From NCBI GenBank assembly GCA_002395155.1, contig DGWD01000040.1, positions 37,414 to 101,413 of the forward strand: a stretch of DNA of 64,000 nucleotides, given 5' to 3'. The notes under the pieces were generated by a model. The model made no database searches. It saw nothing but the letters and a program-made list of their open reading frames with translations, and was not told the DNA's origin. Made by a program: the position numbers and the translations under genes. Within the stretch, counting starts at the first letter, position 1. Each line of letters begins with the position of its first letter. Shown piece after piece: positions 9,184 to 17,526 of the stretch. Origin of the DNA: Treponema sp. UBA4267 (GTDB lineage: Bacteria > Spirochaetota > Spirochaetia > Treponematales > Treponemataceae).

Positions 9184-10379
9184 AAAAATTTAATAATTTT
9201 GCTTTACTTGTAATTATAACTATCTCGGTATTATCAGTAACAGGCTGTGCTAAAAAAAATAAAAAGGCCATTGAACCTGCACAAGAAGAAAATATCCAGA
9301 ACATTGAAATTAAGAAAAACCACAACTGGTATTATTTTACCAATCAAAGCTATAAACAAATTGATAAAGTTGAAAAAGTTCCCCCACAAACCTTTGTTCC
9401 ATGGACCGAAGCAATAAGAATTTCCTCGGCATCTTGTCAGACAGATTCAGACATAAATGTAAATAAAGCCTTTGCCATTATCAACAGGCTGGGAATTCTT
9501 ACTCTGGAAGAAGATAAAATCAGCATTTCTAAAGATGTAAACCTTTTTGCAGACAGAACAGCCGGAAACCTTATCTTCCTGAATAACAGGCCTCTTTTTT
9601 CGGTTTACAAAAGTTCTTTTTTTAATGACACAATTACTGATCCAAACTACAAAAACCAGGCAGAAAACCATTTATTCCTGGTTCAATTTGATGATATAGC
9701 AAAAATTTCATATCCGGTAATTAATTGTAACAATTTGACTCAGGCCCCAAATTCCGAAATCACAGATTTTAACTGGGACGGTCTGAATTTTTACTGTAGC
9801 GTAAAATCCATAACCGATACAAAAAATTCCTTCTCCTATCTTAAATTCAAAACTACAAGTCCTCTTCTTTCACTTTCTCCTGCAAGTTCTAAGGAAAGCC
9901 TTGTAATTGAAGAAATTTCTGTGGATGATTTCAGGGCTAAAAAAGCTCTTTTGCCATATAAAGAGGCACCTCAAAGAATTAAGTCCCTTTTATCTGGATT
10001 TTCTCAGGATTTACCTTTTAACATTGAAGTGAAATCTGCAGGAGGTTCTTCATCACGCATTTACCAAAACCAGATTGCTGATTCAAAGGAAAAAGAATTA
10101 CAGGCAAAGGCAATTTTATCTCCAAGCTGGTCTGCAGCCTTGTTTGAAGACGGAACCCTTTATCTTGAAGGGGCTCTTCCTGGCAAACATATTTTGAGGG
10201 GCGGCAAGGCGGTTGCAATAAGGCTTCCAAAACTTCCTGTAAACTTTGTGTATTCCGATTTTGTCATTTCTGGAACCAGTTTATATGCAGCCTGGGAAGA
10301 AAGTAAATTCTACAAAACTGGACGTTCTGGTTTTCTGCAGGTAAACTTAGACAAAAGTCTTTACAGTAAATTACTTTAG
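9180..10379 (+). CDS. Predicted lipoprotein, unknown function
   Basis: This is a 399-residue lipoprotein with signal peptide and lipobox VTGC near residue 23. The mature part begins AKKNKKAIEPAQEEN, a flexible charged linker. It then has beta-rich segments such as ISVDDFRAKKALLPYKEAPQ and TLYLEGALPGKHILRGG. No catalytic motif is recognised. It overlaps the preceding lipoprotein by four bases and is followed 17 bases later by the envelope protein at 10397. The three are likely one envelope operon of unknown purpose. Confidence 0.75.
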   Translation: MKKFNNFALLVIITISVLSVTGCAKKNKKAIEPAQEENIQNIEIKKNHNWYYFTNQSYKQIDKVEKVPPQTFVPWTEAIRISSASCQTDSDINVNKAFAIINRLGILTLEEDKISISKDVNLFADRTAGNLIFLNNRPLFSVYKSSFFNDTITDPNYKNQAENHLFLVQFDDIAKISYPVINCNNLTQAPNSEITDFNWDGLNFYCSVKSITDTKNSFSYLKFKTTSPLLSLSPASSKESLVIEEISVDDFRAKKALLPYKEAPQRIKSLLSGFSQDLPFNIEVKSAGGSSSRIYQNQIADSKEKELQAKAILSPSWSAALFEDGTLYLEGALPGKHILRGGKAVAIRLPKLPVNFVYSDFVISGTSLYAAWEESKFYKTGRSGFLQVNLDKSLYSKLL

Positions 10380-10396
10380 GAGAATATAGGAGAAAA

Positions 10397-11134
10397 ATGA
10401 AAAAGTTATTTTTTATTGTAACAATTTGTATTTTCTCATTTACTCTTTTTGCCCAGGAAACTTCTGTAGAACAAGAATCTCAAAATACAGATAAAATTTC
10501 CTTTTTGGGAAACCTTTTTAAACCTCCAAAGTCTCTTTCTGAATTTACAAATGCCTTGGATTTTGTAATGCAATTTGAACCTGGAGTTTCCATTAATACC
10601 GAAAGCAAACTTGTAAGTGCTCCATCTCCCATCATCTATCCAATAAGCTTAGGTGCACTTTGGCCAAACTATACATTTTTAGCAGCCCAGCCTTCTATCA
10701 GCTTTTTTATGACAAACCACCTCTGGTACAATGGAAAAGCCCTGCCAGCAGAAATAGAAAACCGAACAACAACAACTTTAAATTTTCTTATAAATATTCC
10801 AGCAGTTCTTTCTTTTTATATAGATAACTTCCGTCTCCAGCTTATGCCAGGAGCCGCAATTTTAGCTCGTTTTGTTTTTCTAGCCAATAATGTAAATTCT
10901 ACTGATTCGGGTTTTTCTGGCTCAGCAGCTTCGGATGTAGAAAACATAAACAACTACTTTTGGTCTAACGGACGTTTTTTTTATCTAAGCTCTGGAATTT
11001 CATTGCTTTTTAAGGCAACTGGAAATATTAAAGTCGGGCCTGTTGCAAATGTTTACCTGCCAATTATTCCTCTAGTTACCGGCGAAGGATTACAGGCTAC
11101 AATTATTTCAATTGGGGTGAAAATCTCTATGTAA
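10397..11134 (+). CDS. Predicted exported outer-membrane-type protein
   Basis: This 245-residue protein has a Sec signal peptide, MKKLFFIVTICIFSFTLFAQ, cleaved near residue 20. The mature part alternates hydrophobic and polar residues and contains many aromatic strand ends, for example TFLAAQPSISFFMTNHLWYN. It ends GLQATIISIGVKISM, like the last strand of a small beta-barrel. The family is not recognised. GGAG precedes the ATG. It follows the two lipoprotein genes closely and precedes tyrA by 40 bases. Confidence 0.65.
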   Translation: MKKLFFIVTICIFSFTLFAQETSVEQESQNTDKISFLGNLFKPPKSLSEFTNALDFVMQFEPGVSINTESKLVSAPSPIIYPISLGALWPNYTFLAAQPSISFFMTNHLWYNGKALPAEIENRTTTTLNFLINIPAVLSFYIDNFRLQLMPGAAILARFVFLANNVNSTDSGFSGSAASDVENINNYFWSNGRFFYLSSGISLLFKATGNIKVGPVANVYLPIIPLVTGEGLQATIISIGVKISM

Positions 11135-11174
11135 TATGTTATATTTCCTTTAGTTAATCCAAAGGAGATATGGC

Positions 11175-12071
11175 ATGAAAAACTTAAAAGATTTAAATTA
11201 CGGAATTATTGGACTTGGAATTATGGGTGGGTCAATTGCAAAGGCCATCCGCCAGCATATATTAAGTCAGATTGAGTCCACAGGTAAGATTTATGCCTGT
11301 AACCGTAGCACAGCCAGCCTTTCAATGGCAACTTCAGAAGGCGTTGTTGATTATGCTTATACTAGTGATAAAGTCAGCGAGATGATTCCTCATTGTGATA
11401 TTATTTACGTTTGTCTTTATCCACATGCAACTTTGGATTTTCTTTTAGACCATAAAGATGAATTTAAAAGCGGTGCAATTGTAACTGATATTTCTGGTGT
11501 CAAAGGCATTTTTGAAAAATCTCTTCCTGGCATTCTGCGACCTGACACAGATTTTATTATCGGGCATCCAATGGCTGGTGGTGAAAAAGAAGGCTACGCC
11601 AACTCTGATGCAAAATTCTTTATCAATCATAACTATATTCTTTGTCCTCAGTCTTTTAATAAGCCTGAAAATCTGGATTTAATGCGAGATTTTGTAACTG
11701 CAATTGGATTTACAAGAATTACCGAAACTGATTGTGATACCCATGACTATAAAATCGGATTTACCTCTCAGCTTTGCCACGTAATTGCAAGTGCTCTGGT
11801 AGAAAGTGCTCAGGATCCTGAAATTACGGCATTTGGTGGAGGTTCTTTTGAAGACCTGACAAGAATTGCCATGATAAACGCACCTTTATGGACCGAACTC
11901 TTTATCAGTAATAAAGAAAAACTTGCAGAACACATTGAAAATTTCCAAAAAAAAATGGAAGAGTTTAAGCAAGATATTTTGAATGAAGATTCTGATGCCC
12001 TAAAAGCCCTATTGGAAGATACCCGCGAAAAACGAATGCGTATGGGTTCTATCAGAACTATAAAGAAATAA
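11175..12071 (+). CDS. tyrA: Prephenate dehydrogenase
   Basis: TyrA oxidatively decarboxylates prephenate to 4-hydroxyphenylpyruvate in tyrosine synthesis. The 298-residue protein starts with a Rossmann NAD(P)-binding fold, NYGIIGLGIMGGSIAKAIR. It carries the substrate-site motif IIGHPMAGGEKEGY near residue 128, whose His is catalytic in the family. An all-helical dimerisation part follows, including TSQLCHVIASALVES near residue 197. There is no chorismate mutase or ACT domain. AAAGGAGA precedes the ATG. No other aromatic amino acid genes are nearby. Confidence 0.9.
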   Translation: MKNLKDLNYGIIGLGIMGGSIAKAIRQHILSQIESTGKIYACNRSTASLSMATSEGVVDYAYTSDKVSEMIPHCDIIYVCLYPHATLDFLLDHKDEFKSGAIVTDISGVKGIFEKSLPGILRPDTDFIIGHPMAGGEKEGYANSDAKFFINHNYILCPQSFNKPENLDLMRDFVTAIGFTRITETDCDTHDYKIGFTSQLCHVIASALVESAQDPEITAFGGGSFEDLTRIAMINAPLWTELFISNKEKLAEHIENFQKKMEEFKQDILNEDSDALKALLEDTREKRMRMGSIRTIKK

Positions 12072-12103
12072 TATTATAAATTTTACTTGCTATATTTAAA
12101 AAT

Positions 12104-12109
12104 TATAAT
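12104..12109 (+). promoter_or_regulatory. Predicted -10 box for the barrel gene at 12184
   Basis: TATAAT at 12104-12109 is preceded by a weak -35 (TTTACT) 16 bases upstream. The expected start near 12116 places the 12128-12144 palindrome just downstream of +1. Confidence 0.5.
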
Positions 12110-12127
12110 ATACTTACTCAAGGCTTT

Positions 12128-12144
12128 TGATAGTAACACTATCA
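12128..12144. promoter_or_regulatory. Palindromic operator upstream of the outer-membrane barrel gene
   Basis: TGATAGTAACACTATCA differs by one base from the operator at 1930-1946 before the GH35 beta-galactosidase. It lies 40 bases before the start codon and just past the predicted transcription start. Sixteen of 17 bases are shared between two otherwise unrelated intergenic regions, which argues for a common repressor. Confidence 0.65.
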
Positions 12145-12183
12145 ATTTATACATGAATACCAAATTTTTAATAAGGAATTTTT

Positions 12184-13161
12184 ATGAACTTAAAGAAATT
12201 ATTTCTAGCTTTATCAATTTCTCTTTTGATTTTTACCCCAGTATTTGCTGAAGAGGTAGAACAAGAAAACTCTCCTTGGGCATTTTCTGTTGGTGTAGAC
12301 TTAGGTTACTACCCAAAATCTAGTTTTATTCCAGGAGCAAGTCATTTTTCACCAATTGTTGGTCCATACTCAGGAATAGAAGGTCGTATTTTAGGAAATG
12401 CAACTTACACAATTCCAACACCACTTGGAGAACACTGGCTTTTATCTTCTGCAAATCTTGCTGTAAAGGGTACTTTTGAACTTACACCTGTTACTGTAAA
12501 ACCATGTATTGAAGCAAGTTTTACTCCACTTCCATTTTTAGTTTTTGCAGCTGGAGCTCAGGCTGGTACTGGTTGGAATTTAGCAGGCCTTCAGGGTATG
12601 GCAGGATTTAACGGCGTAACAGCAGGCACTTATACAGATTACAGAGCTTTCCAGGATTGGTTCCTTAAATGGTTTGCTCAGGGAACTTTCCAGTTTGATA
12701 CAGGTGCTATTTTTGCCGGCGACTGGACTCACATACAGATTATGTACACATATCAGGTTTACTACGAAAGACTTACTTCTGCAGCAGACGGTTCTGTATG
12801 GATGTGGCAGTGTTCTGGCAACAAGGTGAACGGTTACAAAGAATATCAGAACCTTGTTTTAGCTTATGCAATGCCTTTAGTTGTTAGCCGCGTTGGAGTT
12901 CTTACAGAAATTGAAGGTCCATATCAGGATCAGGTTTATACAAATCCTTACTACAAAGGTTCATTCAAAACTGTAAGCATAAGTCCAATGGCACAGCTCA
13001 CTTTTGGAGAGCATGACGTACTCACAATTCTTGCAGGTTTTTCAAGCCGCCGCAGTTTTACACAAGCTCATACTGCTTCTACAGAAGAAACAGCCCTTAC
13101 CTACGCAGGCCGCGAATGGTTCTTTAACAGAATTGCTTTGAGCTGGACACATAGTTTCTAA
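12184..13161 (+). CDS. Predicted outer-membrane beta-barrel (porin-like) protein
   Basis: This 325-residue protein has a signal peptide ending PVFAEE near residue 24. The mature chain is rich in alternating strands with Gly, Tyr and Trp, for example FSVGVDLGYYPKSSF at the start. It ends WFFNRIALSWTHSF, a terminal strand with aromatic C-terminal residue as in outer-membrane barrels. No named family is recognised. The operator it shares with the GH35 gene suggests it admits galactosides or related oligosaccharides; that is inference. It is followed by a strong terminator. Confidence 0.7.
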   Translation: MNLKKLFLALSISLLIFTPVFAEEVEQENSPWAFSVGVDLGYYPKSSFIPGASHFSPIVGPYSGIEGRILGNATYTIPTPLGEHWLLSSANLAVKGTFELTPVTVKPCIEASFTPLPFLVFAAGAQAGTGWNLAGLQGMAGFNGVTAGTYTDYRAFQDWFLKWFAQGTFQFDTGAIFAGDWTHIQIMYTYQVYYERLTSAADGSVWMWQCSGNKVNGYKEYQNLVLAYAMPLVVSRVGVLTEIEGPYQDQVYTNPYYKGSFKTVSISPMAQLTFGEHDVLTILAGFSSRRSFTQAHTASTEETALTYAGREWFFNRIALSWTHSF

Positions 13162-13180
13162 TTAAAAAGCGAGCAGGCAA

Positions 13181-13218
13181 AAAAAAGTCCAAAATCATTT
13201 CTGATTTTGGACTTTTTT
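13181..13218. terminator. Intrinsic terminator
   Basis: The arms AGTCCAAAATCA and TGATTTTGGACT form a 12-bp stem around TTTC, with A7 before and T7 after. It lies between the barrel gene (plus) and groEL (minus) and can work in both directions. Confidence 0.9.
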
Positions 13219-13232
13219 TATACTAATTCAAA

Positions 13233-13322
13233 CTATTAGTACATACCACCCATGTGTCGCACGCTTACGCGTGCTTACCGAGTTTGCTTCCGCAAACTCG
13301 CCTATTAGTACATGCCTCCCAT
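13233..13322. repeat. 21-bp duplication of the groEL 3' end flanking a palindromic insert
   Basis: Bases 13302-13322 carry the true end of groEL (codons M-G-G-M-Y plus stop). Bases 13233-13253 repeat this with 19 of 21 identical, and both differences are at silent third positions. The 48 bases between hold two hairpins: CGAGTTTGC/GCAAACTCG with a TTCC loop at 13279-13300, and an imperfect GCACGC/GCGTGC at about 13259-13274. The arrangement looks like insertion of a small palindromic element with target duplication. Confidence 0.8.
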
Positions 13323-14930
13323 ATCTGGAGCAGGAGCGGCTGGAGCTTTTGGTTCTGGAATATCAGTAATTGCACATTCTGTTGTCAAAAGTGTTCCGGC
13401 AACTGATGATGCATTCTTCAAAGCTGAACATGTAACCTTAGCTGGGTCAATAATTCCTGCTTCAAGCATATTTACCCATTCGTTTGTACGAGCGTTGAAA
13501 CCAATACCCTTCTTTTCGTTCTTTGCACGTTCTGCAATAACTGCACCATCCAAACCTGCATTTTCTGCAATCTGGCGGATAGGTTCTTCCAAAGCACGGC
13601 GAACAATCTTAAATCCAACTTTTTCGTCTTCTGTAAGATCTTCTGGAATAGTTGCCAAAGCTTTTGCAGCATCGATGAGGGCCATTCCACCACCAGAAAC
13701 AACACCTTCTTCCAAAGCGGCACGTGTAGCAGCAATTGTATCTTCAACACGGAACTTCATTTCTTTCATTTCAGTTTCAGTGTTAGCACCAACACTAATT
13801 ACAGCAACTCCACCTGCAAGTTTTGCAAGACGTTTCTGCAACTGTTCTTTATCATAAGATGATGTAGATTTTTCAATTGCATTCTTAATTTCTTCAACAC
13901 GTTCTTTGATAGCCTTAGCAGAACCAGCACCACCAACGATTGTAGTGTTATCTTTGTCAATCTTAATTGATTTAGCCTGACCAAGAACATCGATATCACA
14001 AGATTCAAGTTTCAAACCAACTTCTTCAGAAACAACTGTTGCACCAGTCAAAATAGCGATATCCTGAAGCATATCCTTACGACGATCACCAAAACCAGGA
14101 GCCTTAACAGCACAAACTTTGATTGTTCCACGAATGGTGTTCAAAACCAAAGTTGTAAGAGCTTCACCATCAACATCTTCACAAATAATTACCAAAGCCT
14201 TACCAGCGTTTGCAACTTTTTCCAAGATTGGGAGAAGATCTTTCATTGCAGAAATCTTCTTGTCGTAAATCAAAACGTAAGCATCATCAAAATCAGCTTC
14301 CATTCTTTCACGGTCTGTTACAAAGTAAGAAGAAATATATCCGCGGTCAAACTGCATACCTTCTACAGTATCAACCTTCATTTCCATATTCTTTGATTCT
14401 TCTACAGTAATAACGCCGTCTTTTCCAACCTTTTCGATTGCATCAGCAAGCATTTTACCAATTTCTGGATCATTGTTAGCAGAAATTGTAGCAATATTTG
14501 TGATATCAGCAGAACCTTTTACTGGCTTAGCATTCTTTTTAATTTCTTCAACAGCAAGTTTTACAGCCTTATCCATACCACGTTTAATTTCAATTGGACG
14601 CATACCAGCTGCAACTGCTTTTACTCCTTCACGAACTAAAGCGTAAGAAAGAACTGTAGCTGTTGTTGTACCATCACCGGCATCATCATTTGTTTTTGAA
14701 GCAACTTCGCGAACAAACTGAGCTCCCATATTTTCATAAGGATCTGCAAGTTCTACTTCTTTAGCAACAGAAACACCGTCTTTTGTAATTGTTGGTGCAC
14801 CGTATTTTTTATCCAGCATAACCATACGACCACATGGTCCCAAAGTTGTCATAACGGCTTTAGAAATCTGTTCTACACCGCTTAAAAGCTTTTTACGAGC
14901 GTCTTCACTAAACAATAACTGTTTTGCCAT
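13305..14930 (-). CDS. groL: Chaperonin GroEL (Hsp60)
   Basis: GroEL forms the double-ring ATP-driven protein-folding chamber. The 541-residue sequence has TTLGPCGRMVMLDKKYGAPTIT near residue 30, the ATP site GDGTTTATVL near 86, and GVVSGGGMALIDA near 405. It closes with the usual Gly/Met-rich tail, here PAPDMGGMY. AAGGAG precedes the ATG. groES is not adjacent in this window. No CIRCE element (TTAGCACTC and its inverse) is seen upstream, but a different inverted repeat is at 14949-14970. The 3' end is duplicated just downstream (13233-13253). Confidence 0.98.
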   Translation of the reverse strand: MAKQLLFSEDARKKLLSGVEQISKAVMTTLGPCGRMVMLDKKYGAPTITKDGVSVAKEVELADPYENMGAQFVREVASKTNDDAGDGTTTATVLSYALVREGVKAVAAGMRPIEIKRGMDKAVKLAVEEIKKNAKPVKGSADITNIATISANNDPEIGKMLADAIEKVGKDGVITVEESKNMEMKVDTVEGMQFDRGYISSYFVTDRERMEADFDDAYVLIYDKKISAMKDLLPILEKVANAGKALVIICEDVDGEALTTLVLNTIRGTIKVCAVKAPGFGDRRKDMLQDIAILTGATVVSEEVGLKLESCDIDVLGQAKSIKIDKDNTTIVGGAGSAKAIKERVEEIKNAIEKSTSSYDKEQLQKRLAKLAGGVAVISVGANTETEMKEMKFRVEDTIAATRAALEEGVVSGGGMALIDAAKALATIPEDLTEDEKVGFKIVRRALEEPIRQIAENAGLDGAVIAERAKNEKKGIGFNARTNEWVNMLEAGIIDPAKVTCSALKNASSVAGTLLTTECAITDIPEPKAPAAPAPDMGGMY

Positions 14931-14948
14931 TTTCTATTAACTCCTTAA

Positions 14949-14970
14949 GACGTCTGTTTTACAGTACGTC
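14949..14970. promoter_or_regulatory. Inverted repeat in the groEL 5' leader
   Basis: GACGT-CTGT, a TTT loop, then ACAG-T-ACGTC form a nearly perfect dyad about 20 bases before the groEL start, next to its ribosome binding site. It could be an operator or an mRNA hairpin controlling translation. It is not the HrcA CIRCE sequence. Confidence 0.45.
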
Positions 14971-15153
14971 GTTCTTTATAATTTGATTATCTTTAAAGAT
15001 ATAAAAAAAATAGTCTGATAGGCAAGAAAATTCGATTTATTTCTAAGGTTCAATATTAAAATTGTCTAAAAACTTTCTAAATGATAGTATGAAATAAATG
15101 GAATTATTACTTCCAAGCAATACCGCCAAGGCGGAGTTTTTATGTGAGGTTTT

Positions 15154-16842
15154 ATGGCAAATTTTTCTGTAGCTGCAATTTTTTCTGATCACATGGTTTT
15201 GCAGCGTAATAAATTTATTTCAATTTTTGGTTACGGTGATGATGGTCTAAAAATTGAAGCAAGACTTTTTAGTTCCGAAAATGAATTGCTTTCTCAAAAT
15301 ACAGGTTTTATTGTAAATGGCCGCTGGGATTTAAAACTTGATCCTCAGGTTGCAAGAACAAACTGTAGCCTTCAAATTCTTTGTCAGGATTCCACTCAAA
15401 ACTCTTCCATAGAATTTTCAGACATTGCAATTGGTGAAGTTTGGATTGCAGGCGGTCAGAGCAACATGGAGTTTGAACTTCAAAACTGTACAGAAGGACC
15501 TGATGAACTCAAATTAAAAGATAATCCAAATATCCGCTTTTACTACACCAACAAAATTGCCTGGAAAGATGAACATTTTTACGAAGCAGAAAAAACTACA
15601 GCCTGGCAAACTTGGGACAGCGAATGGAAGAAGGCCTGGTCAGCAGTTGGTTATTTCTTTGGAAAAAAACTGGCAGAAGATCTGGACTGTACAGTAGGAA
15701 TTATCGGTTGTAACTGGGGCGGCACTTCTGCATCAGCATGGATGCGAAAAGAATTTCTTGAAAAAGATGATGATTTACGAACTTATTTGACCGAACAGGA
15801 AGAAGCTACAAAGGGTAAATCAATCGAACAGCAGTGTAAGGAATATGATGATTACGTTGTTGAAAATGATGCCTGGCAGATTAAATGTAACGAACTTTAT
15901 GCGACCGTTCCTGGAATTACCTGGGCTCAGGTTCAGGAAAGAATTGGCGTTTGTAAATGGCCTGGTCCTAAATCATGTAAAAACCCATACCGTCCAACCG
16001 GACTTTACGATTGTATGCTTTCAAGAATCATGCCATACACCACCAAAGGGGTAATCTGGTATCAGGGTGAAAGTGACGACCACAAGCCTGGAATGTATGC
16101 AAAACTTTTTTCTACAATGATTGATAACTGGCGTACCGACTTTCAGGATGAAAAACTACCGTTTATTTTTGTACAGCTCCCAGAACACCGCTACGAACAG
16201 GACAAAGATTTTAAAAACTGGCCATTAATCCGCGAAGCTCAGGCAAAAGTTCATAACACTGTAAAAAATGCCTTTATGACTTGTGCCCTTGATCTTGGTC
16301 AGTACAATGACATACATCCTAAGGCAAAAAAAGTTTTAGCCCTGAGAATGGAAAAAACAGCCTTGGCAAATGTATATCAGCTTTTACCAAGTGCAGAAGC
16401 AAATTCTCCAATGTACAGTGCTTCCATTACAAAACCCGCTGACAAAAACTCAAAAGGAACAATTACTCTTGTATTTACAAATGCCGCAAGTGGTTTTGAA
16501 ATTAAAGAAGATGATGAAGAACTTGAAAACTACAAAAAACTAGAAAAAATTCAAGGAAACCAGGTTCCAGAAGATTTTACAGGCTTTGAAGTTGCAGGTC
16601 GCGACGGAATTTACTATCCTGCAGAATTTGCATTTGGCGGCTCAGATTCAAAGCTCAACACCATCATCCTACATAGTGATAAAGTGGAAGAACCTGTTTT
16701 TGCCCGCTATGCATGGTACAACTACGGCCCTGTTAGAATTTTTGGAAAAAATGGACTTCCTCTTGCTCCATTCAGAACTTCTGCAAACGACAGTAAATCT
16801 CAAACAGAACACGCTGAAATCCAGCAGATAATGACGGTTTAA
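15154..16842 (+). CDS. Sialate O-acetylesterase-family carbohydrate esterase
   Basis: This is a 562-residue SGNH-type esterase of the sialate O-acetylesterase family, which removes acetyl groups from sugars or hemicellulose oligomers. The nucleophile block is IAGGQSNMEFEL near residue 103. GCNWGGTSASAWM is near 187, GVIWYQGESDDHKPGMYAKL is near 300, and the catalytic Asp-His are in YNDIHPKAKK near 388. It lacks a signal peptide, so it is probably cytoplasmic and acts on imported oligosaccharides. A promoter with TTGTCT and TAGTAT spaced 17 is visible near 15062-15090. The stop codon abuts the ATG of the response regulator. Confidence 0.85.
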   Translation: MANFSVAAIFSDHMVLQRNKFISIFGYGDDGLKIEARLFSSENELLSQNTGFIVNGRWDLKLDPQVARTNCSLQILCQDSTQNSSIEFSDIAIGEVWIAGGQSNMEFELQNCTEGPDELKLKDNPNIRFYYTNKIAWKDEHFYEAEKTTAWQTWDSEWKKAWSAVGYFFGKKLAEDLDCTVGIIGCNWGGTSASAWMRKEFLEKDDDLRTYLTEQEEATKGKSIEQQCKEYDDYVVENDAWQIKCNELYATVPGITWAQVQERIGVCKWPGPKSCKNPYRPTGLYDCMLSRIMPYTTKGVIWYQGESDDHKPGMYAKLFSTMIDNWRTDFQDEKLPFIFVQLPEHRYEQDKDFKNWPLIREAQAKVHNTVKNAFMTCALDLGQYNDIHPKAKKVLALRMEKTALANVYQLLPSAEANSPMYSASITKPADKNSKGTITLVFTNAASGFEIKEDDEELENYKKLEKIQGNQVPEDFTGFEVAGRDGIYYPAEFAFGGSDSKLNTIILHSDKVEEPVFARYAWYNYGPVRIFGKNGLPLAPFRTSANDSKSQTEHAEIQQIMTV

Positions 16843-17526
16843 ATGTTCCATATCTTAGTTGTCGATGATGATAAAAATATTCGCCGCTTTATTCAGGCCC
16901 TTTTAGAGGCAGAAAATTACACTGTAACTACTGCCGAAAATGGAATAGAAGCCCTTAAAGTTTTTGAAAAAGAACACATTGACCTGGCCGTAGTCGATAT
17001 CATGATGCCAAAAATGGACGGTTATGAATTTACAAAACTTTTACGCGACCAGAACAACAACCTTCCAATCCTCATGGTTTCGGCAAAACAGGAACCAGAT
17101 GACCGACATAAGGGCTTTAAAATGGGCACAGATGACTACATCACAAAGCCTATAGATGAAGAAGAAATGCTCCTTCGAATAAAAGCCCTTCTGCGTCGTG
17201 CTAAAATTGCCAGCGAACATCAGATTACTTTTGATAATATTGTAATTGATTACGATTCCATGACAGTAAAAAAAGATGATGAAATTCAACAGCTTCCACA
17301 AAAAGAGTTTCTTCTCCTATATAAACTGCTTTCGTATCCTGGAAAAATCTTTACCCGCATTCAATTGATGGAAGAAATTTGGGGCATTGATTCAGAAACT
17401 GGTTGGGAAACACTTACAGTTCACATAAACAGGCTTAGAAAACGTTTTGAAGGCTGGGATGCCTTTGAAATTGAAGCTGTAAGAGGACTTGGTTATAAGG
17501 CGGTAAAAAAGAATGGCCAAAATTAA
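16843..17526 (+). CDS. OmpR/PhoB-type response regulator
   Basis: This 227-residue two-domain regulator has an N-terminal receiver with acidic pair DDD near residue 7, phospho-acceptor Asp in LAVVDIMMPKMDGYEF near 52, and the conserved Lys in DDYITKPIDEEE near 101. The C-terminal winged-helix DNA-binding domain (about residues 125-225) ends TLTVHINRLRKRFEG and VRGLGYKAVKK. It overlaps the histidine kinase gene by 14 bases and starts directly at the stop of the esterase gene. The three probably form one transcript, suggesting a link to carbohydrate sensing. Confidence 0.95.
   Translation: MFHILVVDDDKNIRRFIQALLEAENYTVTTAENGIEALKVFEKEHIDLAVVDIMMPKMDGYEFTKLLRDQNNNLPILMVSAKQEPDDRHKGFKMGTDDYITKPIDEEEMLLRIKALLRRAKIASEHQITFDNIVIDYDSMTVKKDDEIQQLPQKEFLLLYKLLSYPGKIFTRIQLMEEIWGIDSETGWETLTVHINRLRKRFEGWDAFEIEAVRGLGYKAVKKNGQN

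Noticed and set aside
13312..13857. 181-residue plus-strand open frame
   Set aside because: It is fully antisense to groEL, with a biased Ser/Ala/Ile composition and no start signals.
15081..15090. ATGATAGTAT as a third copy of the GH35/barrel operator
   Set aside because: Only one half of the dyad is present, so it was not called an operator.
15129..15140. CCGCC/GGCGG palindrome before the esterase gene at 15154
   Set aside because: The stem is five base pairs with a two-base loop and no second copy was found, so it was not listed as a site.
14931..15153. CIRCE/HrcA heat-shock operator before groEL
   Set aside because: The TTAGCACTC half-sites are absent; only an unrelated inverted repeat was found.
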